From assembly GCA_964595575.1 (NCBI GenBank), contig CAZQRA010000025.1, positions 1-37,817 of the forward strand: a stretch of DNA of 37,817 nucleotides, given 5' to 3'. Position 1 is the first letter of the stretch. The number at the start of each line of letters is the position of its first letter. The stretch is from PALSA-612 sp964595575. Its GTDB lineage: Bacteria; Actinomycetota; Thermoleophilia; Gaiellales; Gaiellaceae. The notes beneath the pieces are model-generated. The model was not told the origin of the DNA. It saw nothing but the letters and a program-made list of their open reading frames with translations, and did not search any database. Positions 14,641-22,480 of this stretch are shown here, piece after piece. A program made the translations under genes and the position numbers.

Positions 14641-15206
14641 CCGCTCCTCCCTCGGCCTGCCACGAGCTCGGCGTACCGAGCGAGGGCTCGCTCCACGTAC
14701 CTCGGCGTCTCCCCGTTCTCGGGGATGCCGCCGGCCGCGGCTACGGCCCCGGGGCCGGCGTTGTAGGCGGCCAGGGCCAGGGCGAGGTCGCCGAAGCGGC
14801 GAAGCTGGTCGGCCAGGTAGCGGGTGCCGCCCTCGATCGACTGGATCGGATCGTAGGGATCGGCGACCCCGAGAGCGCGGGCCGTGGCGGGCATGAGCTG
14901 CATGAGCCCCTGGGCGCCGGCCGGGCTCGTGGCTTGCGGATCGAATCCCGACTCGATCTCGATCACCGCCTGCACGAGGAGGGGGTCGATCCCCTGGCGG
15001 CGGGCGGCAGCCTCGATCGCGGCCTGGTAGGGGACCCTCCCTTCCCCCGAGCTCGGGGGAAGGGGGCGGTCCGGTCCTGTCGCCTGGGCGCGGGCGAGGG
15101 CGTGGGCGAAGGCGCCTCCCGGGGCGGCCGAGGGGGGGATCGTGCCCAGCCGCTCGGCGAGGAGCGAGAGCTCGCCCACCCGCCCCAGCGCTACCTCCAA
15201 GGTCAT
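14637..15206 (-). CDS. Lytic transglycosylase (SLT domain) in the flagellar operon
   Basis: The 189-residue product has a 55-residue variable N-terminus and an SLT/lysozyme-like domain. Glu85 in VIEIESGFDPQATSPAGAQG is the catalytic acid, followed by GLMQLMPATARALGV and LALAAYNAGPGAV, all hallmarks of family 1 lytic transglycosylases. No obvious signal peptide is present, so it may be exported through the flagellar apparatus, as FlgJ-type muramidases are. It probably opens peptidoglycan for rod passage. It overlaps fliJ and fliK by four bases each, showing tight integration in the operon. FlgJ is the functional analogue but is not homologous by name here. Confidence 0.9.
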   Translation of the reverse strand: MTLEVALGRVGELSLLAERLGTIPPSAAPGGAFAHALARAQATGPDRPLPPSSGEGRVPYQAAIEAAARRQGIDPLLVQAVIEIESGFDPQATSPAGAQGLMQLMPATARALGVADPYDPIQSIEGGTRYLADQLRRFGDLALALAAYNAGPGAVAAAGGIPENGETPRYVERALARYAELVAGRGRSG

Positions 15207-15655
15207 CGGCTCCCTCCGCTCGCTCGGCGGTAGCGGAGGAGCGTCCCCTCCAGGAGCTCGCGCTCCTTTCGCCTTCGCTCCTCCTGGGCGTAGCCGGCCA
15301 GCCGACGGTGCCTCAGGCGCTCGATGACGGCCCGCTCCCGGGCTGCTTCCTCCAGGCTTTTCGCCTCGGCCGCTACCCGCTCCTCCTGGTCTTGGCGCAA
15401 GCGGGCGGCCTGCTCCCGCTCCCGGCGGCGACGCTCGAGGAAGGCCTCCCGCGACACGAGGTCGCCTGCCGGCACGGGGCCGGCGGCGAAGGCATCGGCG
15501 CTGACGGCCGCCCGCAGGGCGTCCTCGGCCCGGCGCAGGTCGCGGGCGCGAGCCTCGCGGGCGGCGAGCTCGCGGGCCAGGCGCTCCTTGGCCTGGGTCT
15601 CGGCGTGCTCGCGCAGGCGGCGAATGCTCTCCAACCGGAACGAGAAGCGGAGCAT
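15203..15655 (-). CDS. fliJ: FliJ, export chaperone-escort coiled-coil protein
   Basis: The 150-residue product begins MLRFSFRLESIRRLREHAET and is almost entirely charged alpha-helix with long Glu/Arg/Ala heptads, typical of FliJ, the stalk that links the FliI ATPase to FlhA and escorts chaperones. The family start RFxFRLExxLxxR is clear. I chose the ATG at 15655; the longer ORF in this frame antisense-like through the kinase gene is a shadow. No clear ribosome site precedes it. The usual upstream neighbour fliI is missing; a sensor kinase gene lies 43 bases upstream instead. Confidence 0.88.
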   Translation of the reverse strand: MLRFSFRLESIRRLREHAETQAKERLARELAAREARARDLRRAEDALRAAVSADAFAAGPVPAGDLVSREAFLERRRREREQAARLRQDQEERVAAEAKSLEEAARERAVIERLRHRRLAGYAQEERRRKERELLEGTLLRYRRASGGSR

Positions 15656-15698
15656 CGCCGCCGGTAATCGGCGGCGGCCGGCCGGGCTTGAGCGCGGA

Positions 15699-16784
15699 TC
15701 AGGGAGCTTGGGCCTCTCCCTCCGGGGGGAGGAAGAAGGCCACGGTCGTCCCCTCTCCCGGCCGGGAGCGGATGTCGAGCCAGCCTCCTCCTGCCTCGGC
15801 CCGCTGGCGCATGGCCGAGAGCCCCAGGCAGCTAGGCGCGACGGCGGCGGGGTCGAAGCCCCGGCCGTCGTCCTCGATGCGGCCGGCCACCCCGCCCTCG
15901 CCCGCGGTCTCGAGGACGACCGTGACCGAGGTCGCCTGGGCGTGGCGGGCCACGTTGCGGATCGCCTCCTGGACGATGCGGTAGGCGAGAACGCGGACGC
16001 GCAGGGGGGGCTCCTGGGTGAGGCGGCAGGCGAAGGAGACGCGGGCGCCGGTTCCCTCCTCCAGCCGGTCGAGGAGGGCCCTTGTCGCCGCCGCCAGGCC
16101 GGAGCGCTCGAGGGCGGGCGGCCACAGGTCGGCCACGAGCCCGCGCAGGCGTCGGGTAGCTCCTCTCGCCGCCTGGAGGGCGAGGGCAAGCTCCCCCTGG
16201 AGCTCTTCCGGGGGGAGCGTGGAGGCCGAGGCCTGCGCGTACTCGAGGCGCAAGACGAGGTCGGTCAGGTCCTGGAGGAGCTCGTCGTGGACGTCGGCGG
16301 CCAGAAGCCGCCGCTCCCGCTCGTGGGCGGCTACGAGCTGGGAGAGGAGGCGCCGTCGCTCTGCCTCCTGCTCCCGGGCCCGGTCGAGGGCCTGCTCGAG
16401 CTCCCGCGCCAGGCGCCTTCGCTTGGAGGCGTCGTGGGCGAAAAGGAGCGTCCCCTCTCCCTTCGCCCCGGGGAGGGGAAGGAGCAGGAGGTCGACCTCT
16501 ATCCGGCTTCCGTCCCTGCGCGCGAGCGCCGTCTCGAGCTCCGAGGGCTCCCCGGCCAGGGCCCGTCCGCGGGCCTCGGCCAGGTGGTCGACGCGCCCCA
16601 GGACCGACTGCAGCTCTCGGCCCAGGACCTCGGCCGCGGCCCATCCCAAGAGCGACTCGGCGCCCCGGCTCCAGAAGAGCACCCGATCCTCGCCGTCGAC
16701 CACGATCAGGGCCACGGGGAGGGCCTCCACCATGCCCGCCACGAGCGAGGGCAAGAGCGGGGTCGCGAGGGAGGCGGCGCTCAC
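15699..16784 (-). CDS. NarL/DegS-type sensor histidine kinase with PAS domain
   Basis: The protein (361 residues from GTG 16784) has a PAS domain at about 15-115 (LPVALIVVDGEDRVLFWSRGAESLLG), a short coiled coil, a HisKA_3 dimerisation domain with phospho-acceptor His166 in RRLLAADVHDELLQ, and an HATPase domain with N box VQEAIRNVARHA, G1 box EDDGRGFDP and final GLSAMRQRAEAGGGWLDI. No membrane helix is visible, so it senses a cytoplasmic signal. No response regulator is adjacent, making it an orphan here. It precedes fliJ by 43 bases on the same strand and could be the first gene of the flagellar operon. A start further upstream (16910) would add an Arg-rich, poorly conserved stretch. Confidence 0.9.
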   Translation of the reverse strand: MSAASLATPLLPSLVAGMVEALPVALIVVDGEDRVLFWSRGAESLLGWAAAEVLGRELQSVLGRVDHLAEARGRALAGEPSELETALARRDGSRIEVDLLLLPLPGAKGEGTLLFAHDASKRRRLARELEQALDRAREQEAERRRLLSQLVAAHERERRLLAADVHDELLQDLTDLVLRLEYAQASASTLPPEELQGELALALQAARGATRRLRGLVADLWPPALERSGLAAATRALLDRLEEGTGARVSFACRLTQEPPLRVRVLAYRIVQEAIRNVARHAQATSVTVVLETAGEGGVAGRIEDDGRGFDPAAVAPSCLGLSAMRQRAEAGGGWLDIRSRPGEGTTVAFFLPPEGEAQAP

Positions 16785-16932
16785 GGCAGAGCCCGACTGA
16801 GGGCGCCGAGGCGGTGCGCGCGCAGCCCGCGCGCCCCGGCGGCGGCTACCACAGGACGACCTAGCACGAGACGACGGCCGCTTCATACCACGCCTGCGCC
16901 GCGGCCGCATCCCCCAACCGGCTTAGGGGCGT

Positions 16933-16946
16933 GACCCGATCGGGTC
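16933..16946. promoter_or_regulatory. Perfect 14-bp palindrome in the kinase/HD-GYP intergenic region
   Basis: GACCCGATCGGGTC is a perfect 14-base palindrome located 34 bases before the HD-GYP start codon, in the 195-base divergent region between that gene and the histidine kinase (16785-16979). Its symmetry and position fit an operator for a dimeric regulator, or a short hairpin in the leader. No other element in this region is convincing. Role is inference. Confidence 0.4.
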
Positions 16947-16979
16947 GATTCCGGGGCGAGGGCTAAAGGCGAGGGTCAG

Positions 16980-18164
16980 ATGACCGACAACACCGTCGCT
17001 GCCGCCATGCGCCTCGTCTGCGTCGAGAACCTGGCCGAAGGGGCCGAGCTTGCCCGGGACGTGTGGGCGGGGAGCGCCGCCATCCCCTTGCTTCGAGCGG
17101 GGACGAGGATCACGGCCGAGTACCTGCGAGGCCTGCGGAGGGCTGGGGTGGGAGCGGTCTACATCGAGGACGAGCTGAGCGAGGGGGTGGAGCCGGTGGA
17201 GGTCATCCGGGAGGAGACGCGGTCGCGGGCCGCTCAGGCAGTGGAGCGAGCCCTGCAGACGGTGGCCTTGCAGCGCGACCAGGCCTGCGGCCAGGCGGCC
17301 CTCGGGGAGGTGCAAAAGGCAGTCGACTTGATCGTGGACGAGATCGCCTCGGTGCCGGAGGCGGTGCTCGCCCTGGTCGACCTCACCACCGCCGACGGCT
17401 ACACGGTGCAGCACTCGATCGACGTCACCGTGCTCGGGCTGCTCTTGGCTCGGGCTCTGCTCGACGGCGAGGGGCCCTGGGAGCGACCCCTGCCACGGGC
17501 GACGTCCCCGGCGCGAGCCATGGAGGAGAGGATGCGCCGCCTGGGCCTCGGCCTCATGCTCCACGACGTGGGCAAGGCCCTCCTTCCCCGCCCCCTCCTC
17601 GTCAAGCCGGGCTCGCTCACGGAGGAGGAGTGGGCGCTCATCCGCCGCCACCCCCTGGTGGGAGCAGAGATCCTGGAGGCGTCGGGAGTGGGGCCCCTCG
17701 CGCTCACCGTCGTTCGCTGGCACCACGAGCGGCTGGACGGAAGCGGCTACCCCGACGGGCTCGATCGGGAGAGCCTCCCCCTCCTTCCCCGCATCGCCGC
17801 CGTGGCCGACGTCTTCGACGCCATCACCTCGGCCCGTCCCTACCGGCCGCCTCGTCCGAGCTGGGTAGGGGTGCGGGAGATCGTGAGCGGGGAGGGTACC
17901 CTCTACGACCCCGCCGTGGTCGCCGCCTTCCGCCGCACCGTCGCCCCCTTCCCGGTGGGTACGCTCGTCCAGCTGAGCGACGGCCGTCGCGGCTTGGTGG
18001 CGACGCTTCCCCCGGGTCGGCCGGAGCGGCCGGTAGTCCGCCTGCTCCCCGACCCCCAGGGCTCCGTCGGCGGCCCGGTGGAGCTTGCCTTGCTCGACCA
18101 TCCAGACCTCGACATCGTCGGGGAAGATCGATCGACCCTTGCCCTCGGCTGGGGATCGGCCTAG
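16980..18164 (+). CDS. HD-GYP domain protein, candidate c-di-GMP phosphodiesterase
   Basis: HD-GYP proteins hydrolyse cyclic di-GMP, a second messenger that controls motility. The 394-residue product has a DUF3391-like N-terminal region (about 10-70) and a complete HD-GYP domain: His145 in VQHSIDVT, HD at 195-196 in LHDVGKALLP, His224 in RRHPLVGAEIL, HH at 248-249 and the GYP loop in RLDGSGYPDGL (256-258), with DVFDAITSARPYR after it. All metal ligands are present, so activity is likely. A C-terminal beta-rich segment (about 325-394) follows. It is divergent from the sensor kinase and borders the flagellar locus, which suggests a role in motility control. The ribosome site is weak (GAGGGT). 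Confidence 0.93.
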   Translation: MTDNTVAAAMRLVCVENLAEGAELARDVWAGSAAIPLLRAGTRITAEYLRGLRRAGVGAVYIEDELSEGVEPVEVIREETRSRAAQAVERALQTVALQRDQACGQAALGEVQKAVDLIVDEIASVPEAVLALVDLTTADGYTVQHSIDVTVLGLLLARALLDGEGPWERPLPRATSPARAMEERMRRLGLGLMLHDVGKALLPRPLLVKPGSLTEEEWALIRRHPLVGAEILEASGVGPLALTVVRWHHERLDGSGYPDGLDRESLPLLPRIAAVADVFDAITSARPYRPPRPSWVGVREIVSGEGTLYDPAVVAAFRRTVAPFPVGTLVQLSDGRRGLVATLPPGRPERPVVRLLPDPQGSVGGPVELALLDHPDLDIVGEDRSTLALGWGSA

Positions 18165-18215
18165 CCGCCCGCCCGAGTCGACCTGGGCCGACCCGGGCGA
18201 GCCTCGGCCTTCCTC

Positions 18216-18416
18216 TCAGTCGACGATGAAGGTGACCTTGAGGTCGACTCGGTAGGCAGTTACCTGGCCGTCGGCGACCACCACCTGCTGGCCCTTCACC
18301 CACGCGGCCTTGATGTTGTGGATGGTCTGGGCGGCCTTGGCGATGCCCTGCTTGATCGCGTCCTCGAAGCTCTCGCTCGACTCGGCGCTGATCTCGATGA
18401 TCTTGGCGACAGCCAT
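18216..18416 (-). CDS. Dodecin, small flavin-binding storage protein
   Basis: The 66-residue product MAVAKIIEISAESSESFEDA and following is a textbook dodecin: one helix packed on three strands, forming dodecamers that bind flavins. The segment TIHNIKAAWVKGQQVVV contains the conserved Trp that stacks on the flavin, and the end YRVDLKVTFIVD is characteristic. An excellent ribosome site AAAGGAGGAG precedes the ATG at 18416. A long ORF running upstream in the same frame is an artefact of high GC. It converges with the HD-GYP gene, 51 bases apart. Confidence 0.96.
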   Translation of the reverse strand: MAVAKIIEISAESSESFEDAIKQGIAKAAQTIHNIKAAWVKGQQVVVADGQVTAYRVDLKVTFIVD

Positions 18417-18540
18417 CGCTCCTCCTTTGCGGACAGCGCCCCGAGTATGACCGCGCGGGGCAGGAGGGGAATCAGGGACGACCCGGATCTTCCTCTGCGG
18501 GTCGACCCCGAGTCGTCTCGGCCCCAGCCTCCGAGTCGCC

Positions 18541-19125
18541 TCAGCCCAGGAAGCGGCGCTCCACGTGGACGGTGGGCGCGTGCGCCCGCACCCGAGCCTC
18601 CCGGCCGGCTCGCACCGCCGCGGCCTCGAAGGCGTCGACCGAGCTTTGGCCATGGGCCTCGACCCTGGCCCGGCCGCGGGCCACGACCGTGGCCTGGCCG
18701 TGGGCGAGGACCAGGGCATCGTCCTCGGCCTCGACCTGAGCGCTCCCGAACGCCTCCACCCGGCTGCGGCCGCGGGCCCGCACACGAGCCCGGTCCGAGC
18801 AGGAGACGCGGGCCCGGTCGCCTGCCTCGACCTCGCTCTCCCCGTAGGCAAGGACGGTGGCGCGGTCGAAGGCGACCACCTTGACCTGTCGGAAGGCGAG
18901 GACGCGGGAGGTGCCACGGGCTATCACCTGGGCCTCGTCGGTGGCCGCCACCCGAGCTGCGTCGAAGGCCTCCACCGAAGCCCTGTCCCGGGCCACCACC
19001 TCGACTCGGCCGAGAGCAAGAACCCGGGCTCGACCGGCGGCGGAGACCGGGGCAGGCCCGCGGGCCACGGCCACCCCTGCCTCGATCGGCCGCGCCTCCG
19101 CCCCTGTGGTCGGCACCCTGGGCAT
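18541..19125 (-). CDS. Octapeptide-repeat solenoid protein of unknown function
   Basis: I do not recognise a named family. The 194-residue product has a short N-terminus (1-32), 19 uninterrupted 8-residue repeats (33-184) and a 10-residue basic tail ending ERRFLG. The repeat consensus is A-x-V-x-A-x-[G/D]-x; Val is present in all 19 and Ala at position five in 18. Alternating inward hydrophobics and outward charges suggest a beta-solenoid, comparable in period to the octapeptides of ice-nucleation proteins, but with a different motif. No signal peptide or membrane helix is seen. A ribosome site AAGGGGG precedes the ATG. It stands between dodecin and an ABC exporter without clear operon ties. 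Confidence 0.75.
   Translation of the reverse strand: MPRVPTTGAEARPIEAGVAVARGPAPVSAAGRARVLALGRVEVVARDRASVEAFDAARVAATDEAQVIARGTSRVLAFRQVKVVAFDRATVLAYGESEVEAGDRARVSCSDRARVRARGRSRVEAFGSAQVEAEDDALVLAHGQATVVARGRARVEAHGQSSVDAFEAAAVRAGREARVRAHAPTVHVERRFLG
18574..19029 (-). repeat. 19 tandem 24-bp coding repeats (octapeptide array)
   Basis: The array encodes residues 33-184 as exactly 19 units of 24 bp with no insertions or gaps. Examples of units are ARVLALGR, ASVEAFDA, ATVLAYGE, SRVEAFGS and ARVEAHGQ. The protein pattern is much better conserved than the DNA, which suggests selection on structure and an old expansion rather than a recent microsatellite. Confidence 0.85.
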
Positions 19126-19282
19126 GCATGCCCCCTTCCTTCCTCGATGCTGGCGGCGGGCGGGCGCGCCCGCATCGGGGGGCTCGCCGATGGCGCCTTG
19201 CGGGAAGACCGCAGCCCTTCCCCTGCCTCGATCCCGGTTGTCCCCGATGCGGGCAGGGCGGCAGGCAGGTCAGGATGTAGAG
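19126..19282. promoter_or_regulatory. Divergent intergenic region between solenoid and ABC exporter genes
   Basis: These 157 bases separate the two divergent genes and should hold promoters for both. An imperfect GC-rich inverted repeat is present, with CGATGC at 19145-19150 and GCATCG at 19172-19177 flanking GC-rich sequence. I see no recognisable promoter boxes. An in-frame ATG at 19247 could lengthen the ABC ATPase by 12 residues. Confidence 0.3.
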
Positions 19283-20047
19283 GTGCCTGAGCGACCCTCC
19301 CCCGTGGCGTTGCCGGCCGAGGAGGCCAGGGGTGGAGGCCCCCTCGTTCGGCTGCGGGGGGTGACCCGCCGCTACCGGGTGGGCGAGACCACGGTCACAG
19401 CCCTCGCCGGCGTCGATCTCGACATCGCCGCGGGCGAGTTCGTAGTCGTCTTGGGGCCCTCAGGGAGCGGCAAGACCACCCTTCTCAACGTGATCGGGGC
19501 GCTCGACGTGGCTAGCGAGGGCACGGTGGAGGTGGCAGGACGAGCGCTCGCCGGCGCCAGCCGACCCGAGCTCTTCCGCTTTCGACGGGAGACGGTCAGC
19601 TTCGTGTTCCAGACCTTCAACCTGTTCCCGGGGCTGACGGCCCTCGAGAACGTCCAGTTCGCCGCCGACCTGACCCGGCGCCGAGACGCCGGCCGCGTCG
19701 CCCGGGAGGTGCTCGAGCGGGTGGGGCTCGCCGATCGGGCCCACCACTTCCCCCACCAGCTCTCCGGCGGCGAGCAGCAGCGGGTCGCGATCGCCCGTGC
19801 CCTCGCCACCGGCAACCCCCTGCTCCTCGCTGACGAGCCGACCGGGGAGCTCGACTACCGCACCGGTCGCCAGATCCTGGCCCTGCTCCACGCCCAGGTG
19901 GACGAGGGAGCGACCGTCGTCATCGTCACCCACAACCGGGAGATCGCCCGGGCCGCCGGCCGGGTCATCGAGCTCTCCGCCGGCCGGGTGGTCTCGGACG
20001 GCCCTCCCCCGGGCGGGCCGGCCCCGATCTCGACCCTGCGGTGGTAG
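19283..20047 (+). CDS. ABC transporter ATPase, MacB/LolD type
   Basis: The product (254 residues from GTG 19283) has all ABC ATPase motifs: Walker A GPSGSGKTT, Q-loop in FVFQTFNLFPGLTALENV, signature LSGGEQQRVAIARAL, Walker B LLLADEPTGELD and H-loop VIVTHN. The FQxFNLxPxLTAxENV and DEPTGxLD stretches are typical of the MacB/LolD/FtsE group that pairs with FtsX-type permeases. Its stop overlaps the start of the permease gene by seven bases, so the two form one transporter. The start is uncertain: AGGA lies seven bases before the GTG, and an ATG at 19247 is an alternative. Confidence 0.93.
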   Translation: MPERPSPVALPAEEARGGGPLVRLRGVTRRYRVGETTVTALAGVDLDIAAGEFVVVLGPSGSGKTTLLNVIGALDVASEGTVEVAGRALAGASRPELFRFRRETVSFVFQTFNLFPGLTALENVQFAADLTRRRDAGRVAREVLERVGLADRAHHFPHQLSGGEQQRVAIARALATGNPLLLADEPTGELDYRTGRQILALLHAQVDEGATVVIVTHNREIARAAGRVIELSAGRVVSDGPPPGGPAPISTLRW

Positions 20048-22479
20048 CCCGCTGGGCCGGGCTCTACCTCCGCTGGTCGGCCCGCGACCTGAGGGCCCGC
20101 TGGCTCCAGGTGGCGGCGGTGGCGCTCGTGATTGCCCTGGGCTCGGGCTTCTACTCGGGCCTGAGCAGTACCGCCGACTGGAGGCGCGCCTCCTACGACG
20201 CGAGCTACCGGGCGGTGGCCATGTTCGACCTCCGCCTGCGCCTGGCCGGGGAGAGCTACGTTCGCCGAGGCCAGCTCGAGGCTGTCCTCCGCTCCCTCCC
20301 TCACCGGCGCTGGATCGCCGCCAGCGAGGAGCGCCTGTGGGGCCCTGCCCAGGTAGATGCCTCGACCGAGGAGCGGACGATCCTCGTCCCCGCTCGGGTG
20401 GTGGGGATGCCGACGGGGGCCCGGGTGGCCAAGGTGGCGACCATGGCGGGGCGGGGCCTGCGCCCTGGCGACGCCGGCAAGCCGGTCGCCTTGCTCGACG
20501 TCCACTTCGCCCGCCACTACGGCCTTCCCTCCCGAGGCAGCATCTCCCTGGGCCGAGCCCAGCTCGCCTACGTGGGGCTGGGCCTGGGGGCCGAGCACTT
20601 CCTGGTCGTGGGGGAGCAGGGGACGCTCATGGCCGAGGCGGGGCTAGCCGTCGTCTTCACCTCCTTGGCCACCGCCCAGAGGCTCCTCGGCAGGCCGGGG
20701 CAGGTGAACGGTCTCGTCCTCCGCCTGCGCCCGGGGGCGGACGTGGAGCGGCTGCGGGCAGAGCTGGCCGCCGCCGTGCGGCGGGCGCTGCCGGCCACGG
20801 GCTTCCAGATCGACCGGCGCCAGGACGAGCGGAGCTACCGCCTGCTGTACCGGGACATCGACTCCGACCAGCGCCTGTACACGGCCTTCGCCCTCCTCAT
20901 CCTCGTGGGAGCCTCGCTCGCCGCCTTCAACCTGGTGGCGCGGATGGTGGAGGCAGGAAGGCGCGAGATCGGAATCGGCATGGCCCTGGGCGCCCCTCCC
21001 CTGCTCCTCGCCCTGCGGCCGCTCCTCGTGGGGCTGGAGGTGGCGGCGCTCGGGGTTCTCTTCGGCGTGGGCGTGGGCCTGGGGGTGGAGGCGGCTCTGG
21101 CGGCGGCCTTCCGCTCCTTCCAGCCTCTGCCGGTATGGAAGACCGAGATCGAGCCCCTCGTCTTCCTGCGGGGAGCCGCCCTGGGGATCCTCCTGCCCTT
21201 CCTGGCGGCGACCTACCCCGTGTGGCGGGCCGTGCGCGTGTCTCCGGTCGAGGCCATCCGGGTGGGAGCCCTCGCCGCCTCCACGGGGCGGCTCCTAGCC
21301 GCCGTCGGCCGGGTGTCCTTGCCCGGGTCGAGCCTGGCGCAGCTTCCGCTTCGGGATGTCCTGCGCGCGCCCCGCCGGGCGCTCCTCACGGCCCTGGGCG
21401 TGGCCGTCTCCATCGCCCTCTTGGTCGGCGTGGTGGGAATGGTGGACTCCTTCCTCGCCACCATCGATCGCGCCCAGCGCGAGGTAGCCCGGGAGAGCCC
21501 GGATCGCCTTCTCGTCGGCCTCCGCCTCGACCTCGTGTCCTCGCCCCGGGTCGAGGCCGTCCTCCGCTCCCCCCTCGTGGCCCGAGCCTCCCCCGGCCTG
21601 GAGATCCCGGCCCGGGCGAGCCGGGGCGGTCGCTCCCTCGACCTGCTCGTGGAGGTGCTCGACTTCGCCGGGGGTCTGTGGCGGCCGAGCGTGGTCGAGG
21701 GAAGCTTGGCGAGCGACCGGCCCGGCCTCGTGCTCTCCCAGAAGGCGGCCCACGACCTGGGCGTCGACGTGGGGGACACGATCATCCTCCGCCATCCCCG
21801 ACGGGCGGGAGCCTTCTCCTACCGGCTGGTCGACTCCCCGGTGGAGGTCATCGGCCTCAATCCCCTCCCCAGCCGGATCACGGCCTTCATGGACCTTCGC
21901 TGGGCAGGGATCATGGGGTTGGCAGGGGTCACCAACCGCCTGTCGGTGGAGCCGGCCCCGGGGGCGAGCGTCGAGGAGGTGGAGCGGGCCCTCCTCCGCC
22001 TTCCCGGCGTGACCTCCGTGCAGCCGGTCTCGGCCTTTGCCGACACCGTACGCCAGGGCCTCGATCAACGCCTCCAGATCCTGTACGTGATCGAGGCCTG
22101 CGTGCTCCTCTTGGCCCTGCTCATCGCCTTCAACTCGACCAGCATCAACGTGGACGAGCGCCGCCGCGAGCACGCCACCATGCTCGCCTTCGGCCTGCCT
22201 GTGCGAAGCGTCCTGGCGGTGACCATGGGGGAGGGCCTCGTGGTCGGCCTCCTGGGGACCCTGGTCGGGATCGGCCTCGGTCGCCTGCTCCTCGGCTGGA
22301 TGGTGGACACCATCGTCTCCACGGTGGTCCCCGACATCGGGGTGGTGACGGTGGTGGCGGCGCGCACGGTAGGGATCGCCCTCCTCCTGGGCACGGCGGC
22401 GGTAGCCTGCGCCCCCCTCCTTCTCCTGCGCAGGCTGACGCGGATGGACATCCCCTCCACCCTGCGCGTGGTGGAGTAG
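20041..22479 (+). CDS. Large ABC transporter permease with two FtsX-like units
   Basis: At 812 residues this permease has two tandem FtsX/MacB-type units. Each begins with one helix (about 20-45, WLQVAAVALVIALGSGFYSG; and about 447-470, LTALGVAVSIALLVGVVGM), followed by a large extracytoplasmic domain and three helices (about 280-395 and 690-800). LNVVARM-like coupling segments AFNLVARMVEAGRREIGIGMALGA and VDERRREHATMLAFGLPVRSV lie before the last helices. Such duplicated permeases work as mechanotransducers or lipid/lipoprotein exporters rather than importers. The substrate is not evident. It starts with GTG within the ATPase gene end. Confidence 0.9.
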   Translation: MVARWAGLYLRWSARDLRARWLQVAAVALVIALGSGFYSGLSSTADWRRASYDASYRAVAMFDLRLRLAGESYVRRGQLEAVLRSLPHRRWIAASEERLWGPAQVDASTEERTILVPARVVGMPTGARVAKVATMAGRGLRPGDAGKPVALLDVHFARHYGLPSRGSISLGRAQLAYVGLGLGAEHFLVVGEQGTLMAEAGLAVVFTSLATAQRLLGRPGQVNGLVLRLRPGADVERLRAELAAAVRRALPATGFQIDRRQDERSYRLLYRDIDSDQRLYTAFALLILVGASLAAFNLVARMVEAGRREIGIGMALGAPPLLLALRPLLVGLEVAALGVLFGVGVGLGVEAALAAAFRSFQPLPVWKTEIEPLVFLRGAALGILLPFLAATYPVWRAVRVSPVEAIRVGALAASTGRLLAAVGRVSLPGSSLAQLPLRDVLRAPRRALLTALGVAVSIALLVGVVGMVDSFLATIDRAQREVARESPDRLLVGLRLDLVSSPRVEAVLRSPLVARASPGLEIPARASRGGRSLDLLVEVLDFAGGLWRPSVVEGSLASDRPGLVLSQKAAHDLGVDVGDTIILRHPRRAGAFSYRLVDSPVEVIGLNPLPSRITAFMDLRWAGIMGLAGVTNRLSVEPAPGASVEEVERALLRLPGVTSVQPVSAFADTVRQGLDQRLQILYVIEACVLLLALLIAFNSTSINVDERRREHATMLAFGLPVRSVLAVTMGEGLVVGLLGTLVGIGLGRLLLGWMVDTIVSTVVPDIGVVTVVAARTVGIALLLGTAAVACAPLLLLRRLTRMDIPSTLRVVE

Positions 22480-22480
22480 G

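Noticed and set aside
16785..16979. Sigma-28 promoter for the kinase-fliJ flagellar operon
   Set aside because: I found no CCGATAA-like box with a proper -35 element in either direction.
18574..19029. 24-bp repeats considered as a CRISPR array or non-coding tandem repeat
   Set aside because: Units are contiguous without spacers, differ at DNA level, and keep a continuous reading frame with a conserved octapeptide.
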